Shown here piece by piece: positions 33,977 to 46,001 of a DNA stretch of 64,000 nucleotides. The notes below the pieces were generated by a model. The model did not search any database. It was given only the letters and a program-made list of their open reading frames with translations, and was not told where the DNA came from. A program made the position numbers and the translations under genes. Each line of letters opens with the position of its first letter. The stretch's first letter is position 1. This DNA comes from Archivesica marissinica (taxonomy: Eukaryota; Mollusca; Bivalvia; Venerida; Vesicomyidae): positions 42,943,787-43,007,786 of the forward strand of contig CM026394.1 of assembly GCA_014843695.1 (NCBI GenBank), given 5' to 3'.

Positions 33977-35425
33977 CTGAGTCAAAAAAGAAACGATACC
34001 GGGTGTCTATGTGTCTATAATTTTAACATTTATTAAGAACATTCTTTGAAAATTCATAAGATGATAGTCCAACATGTTTGAAAGAGGAGCACATAAAGCA
34101 TAATGAGCCTCCGAAACTGTCTGCTGCGTGATGACGTAATTCGTCGGACAGGGGTCTAATGGAGTTTTCACACAGACGTCAATACTGAGTATGGGCACCA
34201 TTTGCGTCTCTCACTGCAATGCACCGCCGTCGCATCGAACGGAAGAATGTCTGAATCTCTTGCTGGTCAATATTTGTCCACTCCTGACGCAAAACATCCC
34301 TTTGTTGGTTTAACGTTACCGGCTGACGTCGTCTGACGCGGCGGTCTAACGTATCCCACAAATGTTATATGGGTGACAAGTCTGGTGACAAAGCAGGCCA
34401 CGGCAGGGTTTCAATATTGTTTTGCTCCAATAATGTTGTGGAAATCCGAGTAGTATGACACCTGGCGTTGTCCTGTTGGAACAGTGTGACGTTTCTGTTG
34501 GTGTTAAAGAACGGCACAACAACTGGCGCAAGGATCTCATCACAGTACCGCTGGGCGTTTAGGTTCCCGTCCACCACTAACAGTTCAGTGCGACTGCCGA
34601 AGGTGATACCGCCCCACGCCATAACGCTTCCGCCCCCGAACAGATCGACCTGACGTACACATGCGTCGGCGTAACGTTCAGCGCGTCTGCGATATACCCG
34701 CTCTCTGTCATCCGCTCGACGCAAACAGAACCGCGATTCATCGCTAAACATCACCGAATTCCACTGTAACCGAGTCCAGCGAGCACGTTCCGTCGTCCAT
34801 TCCCGCCGTACGTCACGGTGACGTCGTGTCAGGATGGGTCCAACGTATGGCCGATAGGCACGAATGCCACGTTCACCGAGCCGGTTCCTGGCTGTTTGTG
34901 CACTGATGCGATTGTTGGTCATCCCAGGAGTAACGGCAGCTGTGTGCGTAGCAGGTAGGAACCGGTCACGTAAATGTGACGTCCGAATCCATGTGTTCGA
35001 TAACGTCGAAGTAGACGTGTTATCGTGATCCGCGTAACCCCGAGTCGATTTGCGACGTCACGCTGACGTAAACCGCCGTCAATCATGCCAATGGCACGCA
35101 TTCACTGATTGCGGTTTAGCCTAGGCATTTTGTTAGAGGTAACACTGGGTATGTAAGGTGTTTTTCCTCGATGATAATGCAATACCAGTACAATAAACCG
35201 GTTTTCCGATTTGTACATGTGCAGGAAGTTGTCTTTGTTGAGGAGCACGTGTAAATCGGAAATTCGGCGTTCCAGGATTATCGGGTGTTTATTTACCTGT
35301 GTTTATGGTTGGCTGACGTTGCAATAAGATACCCGGTACTAATACGTAATAATATATTAAACCTTTCTATGGTTTTATCCGTTTTACGTCATTTTTAGTT
35401 TGGTATCGTATCTTTTTTGACTCAG
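33977..35425 (-). mobile_element. Tc1/mariner element, copy 2
   Basis: 1449 bp, TA at 33975-33976 and 35426-35427, same terminal repeats as copy 1. It arose by tandem duplication rather than by transposition, because the flanking minisatellite is copied too. Confidence 0.95.
34179..35128 (-). pseudogene. Mariner-family transposase pseudogene, copy 2
   Basis: Same lesions as copy 1: early TGA, linker frameshift, and TAA on the DD34E glutamate codon. Differences from copy 1 are few, for example Gly to Ala at the RRGERYADA position (34681) and two base changes near 34421-34436. The shared lesions predate the duplication. Confidence 0.93.
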
Positions 35426-35972
35426 TATATACCGTAGATTGCTAGTGTATCGTGCATGTATATATATCGTAGATTGCCAGTGTATCGTGCATGTATATAT
35501 ACTTTAGATTGCTAGTGTATCGTGCATGTATATATACTGTAGATTGTTAGTGTATCGTACATATTTATACCGTAGATTGCTAGTGTAGCTCGTACATATA
35601 TATATATATATACCGTAGATTGCTAGTGTATCGTACATATACATACCGTAGATTGCTAGTGTATCGTACATATACATACCGTAGATTGCTAGTGCATCGT
35701 ACATATATATATACCGTAGATTGCTAGTGTATCGTACATATATATATACCGTAGATTGCTAGTGTATCGTACATATATATACCGTAGATTGCTAGTGTAT
35801 CATACATATATATACCGTAGATTGCTAGTGTATCGTACATATATATACCGTAGGTTGTTAGTGTATCGTACATATATACATACCGTAGATTGTTAGTGTA
35901 TCGTACATATATATACCGTAGATTGTTAGTGTATCGTACATATATATACCGTAGATTGTTAGTGTATCGTAC

Positions 35973-36006
<34 letters not shown>

Positions 36007-36057
36007 CCGTAGATTGCTAGTGTATCTACATATATATACCGTAGATTGCTATGTATC

Positions 36058-36094
<37 letters not shown>

Positions 36095-36357
36095 GTAGAT
36101 TGTTAGTGTATCGTACATATATATACCGTAGATTGTTAGTGTATCGTACATATATATATACCGTAGATTGTTAGTGTATCGTACATATATATACCGTAGA
36201 TTGCTAGTGTAGCTTGTACATATATTTTTACGTAGATTGTTAGTGTATCGTACATATATATACCGTAGATTGCTAGTGTAGCTTGTACATATATATATAT
36301 ATACCGTAGATTGTTAGTGTATCGTACATATTATACCGTAGATTGCTAGTGTAGCTT

Positions 36358-36401
<44 letters not shown>

Positions 36402-36422
36402 GTAGATTGCTAGTGTAGCTCG

Positions 36423-36453
<31 letters not shown>

Positions 36454-36813
36454 CCGTAGTTGCTAGTGTATTGTACATATTTATACCGTAAATTGCTAGT
36501 GTATCATACATATACATACCGTAGATTGTTAGTGTAGCTTGTACATATATATATATATATATACCGTAGATTGCTAGTGTATCGTGCATGTATATATACC
36601 GTAGATTGCTAGTGTAGCTTGTACATATATATATATACCGTATATTGCTAGTGTATCGTGCATGTATATATACCGTAGATTGCTAGTGTAGCTTGTACAT
36701 ATATATATATAATATACCGTAGATTGCTAGTGTATCGTGCATGTATATATACCGTAGATTGCTAGTGTAGCTTGTACATATATATATATATACCGCAGAT
36801 TGCTAGTGTAGCT

Positions 36814-36845
<32 letters not shown>

Positions 36846-38686
36846 CCGTAGATTGCTAGTGTATCGTCATATATATACCGTAGATTGCTAGTGTAGCTTG
36901 TACATATATATATACCGTAGATTGCTAGTGTAGCTTGTACATATATATATATATATATATACCATAGATGCTAGTGTATCGTGCATGTATATATACCGTA
37001 GATTGCTAGTGTAGCTTGTACATATATATATATATACCGTAGGTTGCTAGTGTAGCTGGTACATATATATATATACTGTAGATTGCTAGTGTATCGTGCA
37101 TGTATATATACCGTAGATTGCTAGTGTATCGTACATATATATATATACCGTAGATTGCTAGTGTATCGTGCATGTATATATACCGTAGATTGCTAGTGTA
37201 TCGTGCATATATTATACGTAGATTGCTAGTGTAGCTTGTACATATATATATATACGTAGATTGCTAGTGTAGCTCGTACATATATATATGTATTATATAT
37301 ATACCGTAGATTGCTAGTGTATCGTACATATATATATATATTATATACTGTAGATTGCTAGTGTAGTTTGTACATATATATATACCGTAGATTGTTAGTG
37401 TATCGTACATATATATACCGTAGATTGCTAGTGTATCGTGCATGTATATATACTGTAGATTGCTAATGTATCGTACATATATATACGGTAGATTGCTAGT
37501 GTATCGTACATATATTTATACTGGAGATTGCTAGTGTAGCTTGTACATATATATATACCGTAGATTGCTAGTGTATCGTGCATGTATATATACCGTAGAT
37601 TGCTAGTGTAGCTTGTACATATAATATATATATATACCGTAGATTGCTAGTGTATCGTGCATGTATATATACCGTAGATTGCTAGTGTATCGTGCATGTA
37701 TATATACCGTAGATTGCTAGTGTATCGTGCATGTATATATACTGTAGATTGCTAGTGTAGCTCGTACATATATATATATACCGTAGATTGCTAGTGTATC
37801 GTACATATATATATACCGTAGATTGCTAGTGTATCGTACATATATATACCGTAGATTGCTAGTGTATCGTACATATATATACCGTAGATTGCTAGTGTAT
37901 CGTACATATATATACCGTAGATTGCTAGTGTAGCTCGTACATATATATATACCGTAGATTGCTAGTGTATCGTACATATATATACCGTAGATTGCTAGTG
38001 TATCGTACATATATATACCGTAGATTGCTAGTGTATCGTACATATATATATATATATATACTGTAGATTGCTAGTGTAGCTTGGACATATATATATTATA
38101 TATACCGTAGATTGCTAGTGTATCGTACATATATACCGTAGATTGCTAGTGTAGCTTGTACATATATATATATACCGTAGATTGTTAGTGTATCATACAT
38201 ATATATACCGTAGATTGCTAGTGTATCGTGCATGTATATATACTGTAGATTGCTAGTGTATCGTACATATATATACGGTAGATTGCTAGTGTATCGTACA
38301 TATATTTATACTGTAGATTGCTAGTGTAGCTCGTACATATATATATATATATATATACCGTAGATTGCTAGTGTATCGTGCATGTATATATACTGTAGAT
38401 TGCTAGTGTAGCTCGTACATATATATATATACCGTAGATTGCTAGTGCAGCTCGTACATATATATATATACCGTAGAATGCTAGTGTATCGTACACACAT
38501 ATAATTATGTATTATATAATGTAGATTGGTAACTGCTTCTATCTACCAGCAACCCATTTCGCTCAGCTGAACAGTCAGTCATTGGAACGGTCTACCAGAG
38601 GCCACGGGTTCAGCACACCAGCTTTGATACGCTCCGGCAGGTGCTAATGATAACAACATTCTAAGAAGTGAGGTGTGTGTGTGTGG

Positions 38687-38968
38687 TTTACGTTTATTTA
38701 TCGTTGCTATACAGGTTGCTCATATGAGCGACGTCTTCTGAAGAGATTGGTCATTTTAGATTGTTGGAGGTTAGTACAATGATACAGACAGAGGACCCAG
38801 TCCAGAGTCTGGTTCATTTACGTGCACGGTGTACAGCATCGACACGAGGCCTCAGTTTAAAGTCCCATCTGAAAGACTGTTAATTTTATTAGGGTCAGAC
38901 GGGGGACCGAACCTAAGATCCCTGTATTACCAGTCCAGCGTGTTACCACTGGGCTACATATCCGTCTG
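38687..38968 (-). mobile_element. Family A SINE
   Basis: Full length with mild degeneration (hairpin reads CGTTGCTATACAGGTTGCTC). Head ends ATCCGTCTG. A (GT)n run abuts its 3' end. Confidence 0.87.
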
Positions 38969-38974
38969 TTAATA

Positions 38975-39262
38975 GTACCTATTTTGTCTTTCAGTGTTTT
39001 ATAATTGTTTTAGAATAGTTTTTAATATCCGATTAGCAGGGATATTGCAGTCTGTGATAAATTGTGTGTAATTTTGTTCATCTCTTATAACTCCATGTTG
39101 GAGTGGCATTGTACTTTTATTATGTAAACTATACATGTACTATTATGTCTGTGAAGTTGGCTTGTAGATGGTAGTTGGTTATTCAGTTGTTTATTACCTT
39201 GTAATAGTATGTAAATACTGTACGTACACTGATGAGATGTAAATAAAGAATACGACTACTAT
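38975..39262 (+). other. Possible retroelement 3' UTR
   Basis: AT-rich, ends GAGATGTAAATAAAGAATAC, i.e. an AATAAA-bearing end next to a SINE. No coding part; weak assignment. Confidence 0.3.
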
Positions 39263-39272
39263 CCACTTTGCT

Positions 39273-39502
39273 AATACAAATTTATTTTAGCTCGATTGTG
39301 AAACAAGTTATTACAACTTATATTTATCACTCTCGAGACCTCATTCCTGATGGAATCCATCGCCACGAGGGTGAGAGAAGAGGCAATGTGGAATTTAAAT
39401 GCCTTGCCTAATGGCACAATCGTAACGGCTCCAGCGGGGCTCGAACTCCGGACCTTTCGCACCTGAAGCGAACGCGCATCCATGGCGCTATCACGACTTC
39501 CA
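39273..39502 (-). mobile_element. Family B SINE
   Basis: Full length; head reads GAAGTCGTGATAGCGCCATG in sense. Head-to-head with the next copy. Confidence 0.88.
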
Positions 39503-39620
39503 CTTTGCTGTTGAAGGTTTACAGATTCATTTTTCATATTGTGGTGGAATGAGTTCACAGTCATGCTGCATGTTGTGCCATAGTACAAAGGTTTATCGTA
39601 TGCGCATGTTTAACAATTTT

Positions 39621-39850
39621 GAAGTCGCGATAGCTCAGTGGTAGCGCGTTCGCTTCATATACGAAAGGCCCGGAGTTCGAGCCCCGCTGGAGCCGTTACG
39701 ATTGTGCCCTTATGCATGGCATTTAAATTCCTCATGTCACTCTATCGTGACGATGGATTCCATCAGGAATGAGGTCTCGAGAGTGAGTGATTATTATAAC
39801 TTATACGAACTTGTTTCACAATCGAGCTAAAATAAATTTGTATAAACTAA
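39621..39850 (+). mobile_element. Family B SINE, opposite orientation to the previous
   Basis: Head AGTCGCGATAGCTCAGTGGT and B box GAGTTCGAGCCCC. The centre is shortened (CT tract reduced to CACTCTATCG). Tail ends TTTGTATAAACTA. Confidence 0.88.
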
Positions 39851-40820
39851 ACAGTTTTGATATCTTCCTGAATATGTAATATACAGACCGTTTGGGGAAA
39901 AACGTAATCTACACGGAAAGCGTTGATGGTGAATTTTAACATTTCGATCATAACATGTATGAATATGTCTCTTTAATAACGTCGAAGGAAATTACTTTAA
40001 GCCAAGACATCTGCACATTTGCAACCGTGCCCCCATTTTACACCAGACATAAAAAAGTAACATATTAATAACAAAGCTATGAAAACGCATCCTTGCGTTA
40101 TCCCACAGTGAAACGGAGGTATGAAAGAAAGTGTTAACTTCTTTTACCGCCGGAGTGAATGGTTCATTTACGCTATTTCGCCTGATTCCCGTATGCAAGA
40201 AAAACATTCAGCAAAAGCCGACGATCAGAAAATTTGTAATTCATAAAAATTCGTTTCGTCTTTTGTAATCGAGGTTAATTCCACAATAAAGATGAATCCC
40301 ATGGGGTCGCTAAAGTACAATTTACGTTTTATAGTCAAGCCACAAAGGTGGGGTTTGGGTATTAGTGGAAGCACGCGACTTAAGTAGAGCTTTTGTCGTT
40401 GCACGTGGGCAAGTTTTAGTCGTGTATGTTTTATTGTAAAACAAGAAATAAAAAATATTGTCATTAACCGTTGCTAGGTGAATTTCTATGAATTTTGTAT
40501 AAACACGGATTAAAGAAAAAATAAAATTGAAATATATGCAATATCTACGAAGCAAAATGTTTGAACGCATGTAGAAGAACGCCACGCGACTAACACGCGC
40601 ATTATCTGCCAATGGCATTGACCACACAGTTTGAAGTGGTTTTTAATTACCGGGGAAATCAGTATTACAGAGCTACCAAGTTTCACGAGATACGACTAGA
40701 TCAGACGCAATTAACCACATAAAGTGATATAGCTTACATCAGATGCGTTCCTATAACAACATGACAAAGAAAATACGTACAGCATAGAGCGATGCATACA
40801 AAATAGAGTGCGTTTGTCTT
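39851..40820. other. Unassigned
   Basis: No tandem repeats. Minus frames at 39992-40207, 40225-40464 and 40322-40627 have no recognisable domain. Confidence 0.4.
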
Positions 40821-40823
40821 TCA

Positions 40824-40950
40824 GTTAGTTATTGGCGAATAAAACATGGTCTGGAGTATTGACACGTAGGAATTAACCACGGAGGCCTATAAGTTGTTAA
40901 TTCCCAAGCTCAGAAGTACAAACCATGTTTTATTCGCCAATAAATAACGC
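40824..40950. repeat. Nested palindrome / foldback of ~125 bp
   Basis: The outer arms GTTATTGGCGAATAAAACAT and ATGTTTTATTCGCCAATA(AAT)AAC are inverted. Inside, GGAATTAAC and GTTAATTCC form a second inverted pair around CACGGAGGCCTATAA. A small MITE or cruciform-forming palindrome. Confidence 0.75.
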
Positions 40951-41249
40951 AAATATAAATATGATTTCGATTTCTAACATGACCAAAATATCTAAATAGT
41001 ACAAACATATTTGGTGCTATTTTGTAGAGTGCGTAAATGACGCGATGAAACTACAAACATGCTAGTAAAATGATGCCAATTTTGGCGTCACTCTCTAAAC
41101 AATGATAAATTGCAGATTTAAACACGGTAAATCCATTTTTGGGGTAAAGAGACAAAATGCCAAGCCATGTAATGTCATATATCATCATATTCCATAACAT
41201 ATTATATAATTATATAGTTGCTCTACTTTTCAGCTTGAACATTACTATA

Positions 41250-41383
41250 TAATTCCAATATGCAGTTTTCACTTATAGTCCTATCATTTGATTTGTATAT
41301 CTGTCGATGGCCTCATGGAAGATTAACTTTTGTAAAACGAGTTCTCTCATAAAATAAAGTCATTATTATTATTATTATTATGT
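41250..41383 (+). mobile_element. LINE 3' end with (ATT)n tail
   Basis: GGCCTCATGGAAGATTAACT, ACGAGTTCTCTCATAAAATA then AAGTC(ATT)n. Parallel to the tail at 2930-3034 (TGAGTTCTCTCGTTAAATAA). Confidence 0.65.
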
Positions 41384-41529
41384 TAGAATAGATTTCACTT
41401 GGGAAGAGCAGTCTCTAATGTTGTAAGAACTTATGGCTCGACCCATTTTTGCTAACCAGTGGTCAATAAAAGGTAATCTTTTTATAATATATATTTTTCA
41501 ACAATGTGCAAGTATATTAAAAATGACGT

Positions 41530-41627
41530 GGAGATGGATTCCATCAGGAATGAGGTATCGAGAGTGATTAATATAAGTTGTAAGAATTTGTTTCGCAATC
41601 GAGTTAAAATAAATTTGTATAAACTAT
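41530..41627 (+). mobile_element. Family B SINE, 3' fragment
   Basis: GATGGATTCCATCAGGAATG through AAATAAATTTGTATAAACT; head and centre missing. Confidence 0.8.
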
Positions 41628-41713
41628 ACTAACGGACAAGATTTGCGCGGGTTTTCAAAACCCCATAGTTCTTTATCATAACATATCAATACTATTATTT
41701 TATTATGTTTCGA

Positions 41714-41968
41714 TTAGGCCATAATAAAATATTTCCTAGATTTTCATCCCCGTCCGCCCCCGTTTTTAGGGCCCGCCCCGATTTTTTTTATTACTATTTG
41801 AAAAAAAAAAAAAAAAATCTTGTCAAGTTGAATCTTGTCAAAACACCATTTTATCAGCATAAATATCGATATCCTGAAAATATAAAATAAAAAATAAAAT
41901 TTCACCCCCCGCCCCCATTTTCAAAAAAATTTGGATGAAAATCTAGGATTTATTTTATTATGGCCTAA
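41714..41968 (+). mobile_element. MITE Z, copy 1
   Basis: Termini GGCCATAATAAAATATTTCC TAGATTTTCATCC and the complement at the right are ~30-bp inverted repeats. Inside are G/C-homopolymer segments (CCGCCCCC) and poly(A). The same element lies inverted at 48390-48621. Immediate flanks TTA / TAA fit a TA duplication. Confidence 0.82.
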
Positions 41969-42098
41969 TATAGGATATTTAATTGTTATTCCTCTTCAAT
42001 TGGTTTGAGGAAAATCATCATCATGGTCAGATTAGCAAGTGTTACGAAATCAATAGGTGATCTTTCAATAAAACAAATGATTACCCGTTTTTTGTTGT

Positions 42099-42191
42099 TT
42101 TTACGTTTATTTATCGTCGCTACCGGTTGCCCATATGAGCGACGCCTCCTGAAGATATTAGTCATTTTAGATTTTGGAGGATAGTGCAATG

Positions 42192-42248
<57 letters not shown>

Positions 42249-42424
42249 CATTCCAGAGTCTCCTCTGGTTCTTTTACGTGCTCGGTGTAAAGCACCGACA
42301 TGAGACCTCGGTTTAACGTCCCATCTGAAAGACTGTTAATTTTATTAGGGTCAGACGGGGGATCGAACCTGCGATCCCTGGATTACCAGTCCAGCGTGCT
42401 ACCACTGGACTACAGATCCGTCTA
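42099..42424 (-). mobile_element. Family A SINE with internal (GA)n expansion
   Basis: Full-length copy in which ATACAGACAGAGAC has grown into a (GA)n run at about 42197-42246. Head intact with GGTTCGATCCCC complement. Confidence 0.9.
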
Positions 42425-42585
42425 TATGATTACCCGTGGACAACTTTTGTCTTTAAGTATATGTTAATACGGATGCATTTTATTGCTGCAAAACTTGCGT
42501 TATTCTTGTTTTGTATGGTATGGTAGCAATATCGTTTGGAACGTGTGGCAGTCAGACTGGACGGAACACAGTAGATCTATACCCC

Positions 42586-42895
42586 AATACGCCACCACCC
42601 TACCCCGCCCCACGCCACCACCCTACCCCGCCCCACGCCACCATCCTACCCCGCCCCACGCTACCACCCTACCCCGCCCCACGCCACCACCCTACCACGC
42701 CCCACGCCACCACCCTACTCCACCCACGCCACCACCCTACCCCGCCCCACGCCACACCCTACCCCGCCCCACGCCACCACTCTACCCCGCCCCACGCCAC
42801 CACCCTACCGCCCCACGCCACCACCCTACCCCGCCCCACGCCACCACCCTACCCCGCCACAGGCTACCACCCTACCCCGCCCCACGCTACCTACG
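42586..42895. repeat. ~22-bp minisatellite (CACCACCCTACCCCGCCCCA)n
   Basis: About 14 units of CCACGCCACCACCCTACCCC GC, with some shortened. C-rich on the plus strand, unlike its surroundings. Pro/His/Thr-rich frames are artefacts. Confidence 0.93.
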
Positions 42896-42904
42896 TTTTT
42901 ACAA

Positions 42905-42961
42905 CATTAGATTAATCGCTCTCGAGACCTCACTGTTGATGGAATCCATCGTCATAAGGGA

Positions 42962-42997
<36 letters not shown>

Positions 42998-43125
42998 TAT
43001 CATTGTTGATTTAGGTTTCTTGTCTTACAGTCTCCCTGTTACAAGGAGGACATCGTATTATGCTATGTAGATCATACACATTTGTTTTAGCTCGATTGCG
43101 AAACAAGTCTTTACACCATTTAAAC
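42905..43125 (-). mobile_element. Family B SINE pieces
   Basis: 42905-43000 has ATCGCTCTCGAGACCTCACT, GATGGAATCCATCGTC and a (GA)n run. 43077-43125 has TTTTAGCTCGATTGCGAAAC plus AAGTCTTTACA. These are the middle and tail of family B in an unusual order, suggesting two insertions or a rearrangement. Confidence 0.6.
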
Positions 43126-43246
43126 CTCAGAAACAAACACACATTTACAAAAATTATCGCACAATTTATGTTTCCGCATTTTTGCCCCATTGTATCAGAA
43201 CATATAGTCACGTGTACTGTTTGTTATTCTCAACCTAGTTCAGCTC

Positions 43247-44312
43247 AAGCTCAAACCCAAACCCAAACCAAATCAAAATTCAAGCCCAAGCTCAAACCCA
43301 AACTCAAGCCCAAGCCCAAGCACAAACCCAAGCACAATCTCAAACTCAAACCCAAACTCAAACCCAAACTCAAACCCAAACTCAAACCCAAATTCAAACC
43401 CAAACTATAACCCAAACCAAACTCAAACCCAAACCTAAACTCAAACCCAAACCCAAACTCAAGCTCAAACCCAAACTCTCAAACCTAAACTCAAAATCAA
43501 TCACAAACTCAAACCCAAACTCAAACCCAAATCTAAACTCAAACTCAAACCCAAACTCAAACCTAAACACAAACCTAAACTCAAAATCAATCCCAAACTC
43601 AATCCCAAACTCAAACCCAAACTCAAACCTAAACTCAAACCCAAACTCAAACCCAAATTCAAACCCAAACTCAAATCCAAACTTAAACCCAAACTCAAGC
43701 CCAAGCTCAAACCCAAGCTCAAACCCAAACTCAAACTCAAACCCAAACTCAAACCAAAACATAAACCCAAACTCAAACCCAAATTCAAACCCAAATCAAA
43801 TCCAAACTTAAACCCAAACTCAAACCTAGACACAAACCTAAGCTCAAAATCAATCCCAAACTCAAACCCAAACTCAAACCCAAACTGAAACCCAAATTCA
43901 AACCCAAACTCAAACCCAAATTCAAGCCAAACCCAAACTCAAACCCAAACTCAAACTCAAACCCAAATCCAAACCCAAATCCAAACTCAAACCAAAACAT
44001 AAACCCAAACTCAAACCGAAACACAAACTCAAACCTAAACTCAAACCCAAATCCAAACTTAAACTCAAACCTAAACTCAAACTCAAACCCAAATTCAAAC
44101 CCAAATCCAAATTTAAACCCAAACTCAAACCTAAGCACAAACCTAAACTCAAAATCAATCCCAAACTCAAACCCAAATTCAAACCCAAACTCAAACCCAA
44201 ACCTAAGCTCAAACTCAAACCCAAACTCAAACCTAAACTCAAACCCAAACCCAAACTCAAGCCCAAGCTCAAACCCAAACTCAAACCCAAACTCAAACCC
44301 AAATCCAAACTC
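43247..44312. repeat. 1.07 kb (CCCAAACTCAAA)n array
   Basis: 6/12-bp units CAAACC, CAAACT, CAAGCC, CAAATT. On the minus strand TTTGAGTTTGGG. Leu/Gly/Phe-rich frames on the minus strand are artefacts. Confidence 0.96.
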
Positions 44313-44412
44313 AAATCAGAAAGCGCAGCAAAACACTTCTATATCTCAACAATTTTAAGGGGAAACATGTCCCGGGCACCACTATATTGCCTCGGTTGAA
44401 ATTTGCATCTGG
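44312..44412 (-). repeat. Dispersed repeat W, copy 1, joined to the CCCAAA array
   Basis: The minus strand reads ATTTCAACCGAGGCAATATA, TTAAAATTGTTGAGATATAG and GCTGCGCTTTCTGATTTGAG, then runs into (TTTGGG)n. Matches 50156-50255. Confidence 0.6.
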
Positions 44413-44473
44413 CTACGGTACTGACATGCGTTAGGAATCATAAAATCAGCGAAACAACTGAAAGATAATGGTC

Positions 44474-44754
44474 ACAGACGGATCTGTAGTCCAGTGGTAA
44501 CACGCTGGACTGGTAATCCAGGGATCGCAGGTTCGATCCCCCGCCTGACCCTAATACAATTAACAGTCTTTCAGATGGGACGTTAAACGAGATCTCGTGT
44601 CGGTTCTTTACATCGTGCACGTAAAAGAACCAGAGTAGATTCTAGAATGGGTATCTGTCTGTATCATTGCACTATCCTCCAAAATCTAAAATGGCTAATC
44701 TCTTCAGGAGGCGTCGCTCATATGGGCAACCGGTAGCGACGATAAATAAACGCA
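44474..44754 (+). mobile_element. Family A SINE
   Basis: Full-length plus-strand copy. A-box region TAGTCCAGTGGTAACACG, B box GGTTCGATCCCC, 3' hairpin, ATAAATAAACGC. Good consensus source. Confidence 0.92.
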
Positions 44755-44759
44755 AGGTC

Positions 44760-45215
44760 ACCGGAATTATAAATAAGGGGAAACAACCTATTTTACTACA
44801 ACCGATGATACAATGATGCATTACTTCCCTTGTCATAATACTTTTGGTGAAAATCATGTGTGCTAAAACATATTTTATTGCAAATGTAATCGATTAGACA
44901 TGTTTAAAATACATACATTGATGCAAATGAGAAATTAATTAACAATTTATAATACATGCAGGTGTGAAACAAAGCAACACGAAGTTTTAGTCAACATTCT
45001 GTATCTGAAAATGTTGAACACTTCATTTTATGTTCATGTTTCCGGTACACGTTGCAGGTCCGTAGATCAGGTCAAATTGAGGCGCGTAACAGGGTAGGTA
45101 TGGCTGGTAGTACTCCACTCCCGCAGGTGGTGGGGGGGGGGGCGTTACCCGGAATCATTTTGTAATGCATATTAAAAATGATGCGCTCTGGTGCCATCTA
45201 GGTGAGTATAATGAC
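44760..45215. other. Unassigned
   Basis: No coding sequence recognised. Contains a G10 run near 45132-45141. Confidence 0.4.
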
Positions 45216-45221
45216 TTTTGT

Positions 45222-45968
45222 AATAACCTTGATATCGCCATGTTTTGAGCCTTGATATCGTGGTGTTTATTAACCTTAATATCGCGGTGTATTAAACCTT
45301 GATATCGCCGTATTCTGAGCCTTGATATCGCGGTGCTTAATAATAACCTTAACATCGCGGTGTTTATTAACCTTAATATTGCGGTGTTTTATAACCTTGA
45401 TATCGCCGTGTTCTGAGCCTTAATATCGCGGTGTTTATAAACCTTGATTATCAAGCAGTATGTGAACCTTGATATCGCTATGCTTCAGAACATTAATATC
45501 ACGGTGTATCCGAACCTTCATATCGCGGTGTTTATTAACCTTGATATCGCGATGTTTATTAACATTAATGTCTCGGTGTATCCGAACCATCATATCGCGG
45601 TGTTTATTAACCTTGATATCGCGATGTTTATTAACATTGATATCGCGGTGTTTATTAACCTTGATTATCACGCAGTGTGTGAACCTTGATATCGCTATGC
45701 TTCAGAACATTAATGTCTCGGTGTATCCGAACCATCATCTCGCGGTGTTTATTAACCTTGATATCGCGGTGTTTATTAACCTTGATACCGCGATGTTTAT
45801 TAATCTTAATCGCGATATTTATCAACTTTCATTTCGCGGTGTTTATTAACCTTAATATCGCGGTGTTTATTAACCTTAATATCGCGGTGTTAATTTATCT
45901 TCATGTCGTCGTTTTTAATAACATTGATGTCTCGGTGCTTACTAACTTTGACATCGCCGTATTCTGAT
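45222..45968. repeat. 24-bp array (CCTTGATATCGCGGTGTTTATTAA)n
   Basis: About 30 units. On the minus strand each TTAATAAACACCGCGATATC unit contains AATAAA, and the array lies just downstream of the TRIM-like stop codon. Frames through it are artefacts. Confidence 0.93.
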
Positions 45969-46001
45969 ATAGTCTAATTTGTTCATTCACTGGCTTAACG
46001 A

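Larger units (their letters stand above)
31655..36003. repeat. Tandem segmental duplication (~2.17 kb unit) containing a mariner
   Basis: Unit 1 about 31655-33830 and unit 2 about 33832-36003 match in the mariner and in minisatellite flanks on both sides, including idiosyncratic units such as CCATATATTGTTAGTG on the left and ATATCGTAGATTGCCAG on the right. The offset is 2175 bp left and 2171 bp right of one 4-bp indel at about 32977/35152. Only a handful of substitutions were seen. Confidence 0.9.
29690..38500. repeat. 8.8 kb minisatellite, ~33-bp unit (ACCGTAGATTGCTAGTGTAT...)
   Basis: Units are ACCGTAGATTGCTAGTGTAT CGTACATATATAT with variable (TA)n length. Subtypes are regional: CGTACATATATA dominates 29.7-30.9 kb, CGTGCATGTATATACTG and GTAGCTCGTACAT occur from about 31 kb, and GTAGCTTGTACAT is common in 36.2-37.7 kb. 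Long (TA)n runs lie at about 30490-30560, 30760-30815 and 36360-36400. Two mariners interrupt it. The Tyr/Ile-rich frames across it are artefacts. Confidence 0.96.

Noticed and set aside
29610..38043. Tyr/Ile-rich frames on the minus strand
   Set aside because: Translations of the ~33-bp minisatellite.
42483..43070. Pro/His/Thr-rich protein
   Set aside because: It is the translation of the C-rich 22-bp minisatellite plus a SINE fragment.
43247..44312. Internal telomere sequence
   Set aside because: The minus strand is TTTGGG/TTTGAG, not the TTAGGG expected for most animals, and it is an irregular 6/12-bp mixture.
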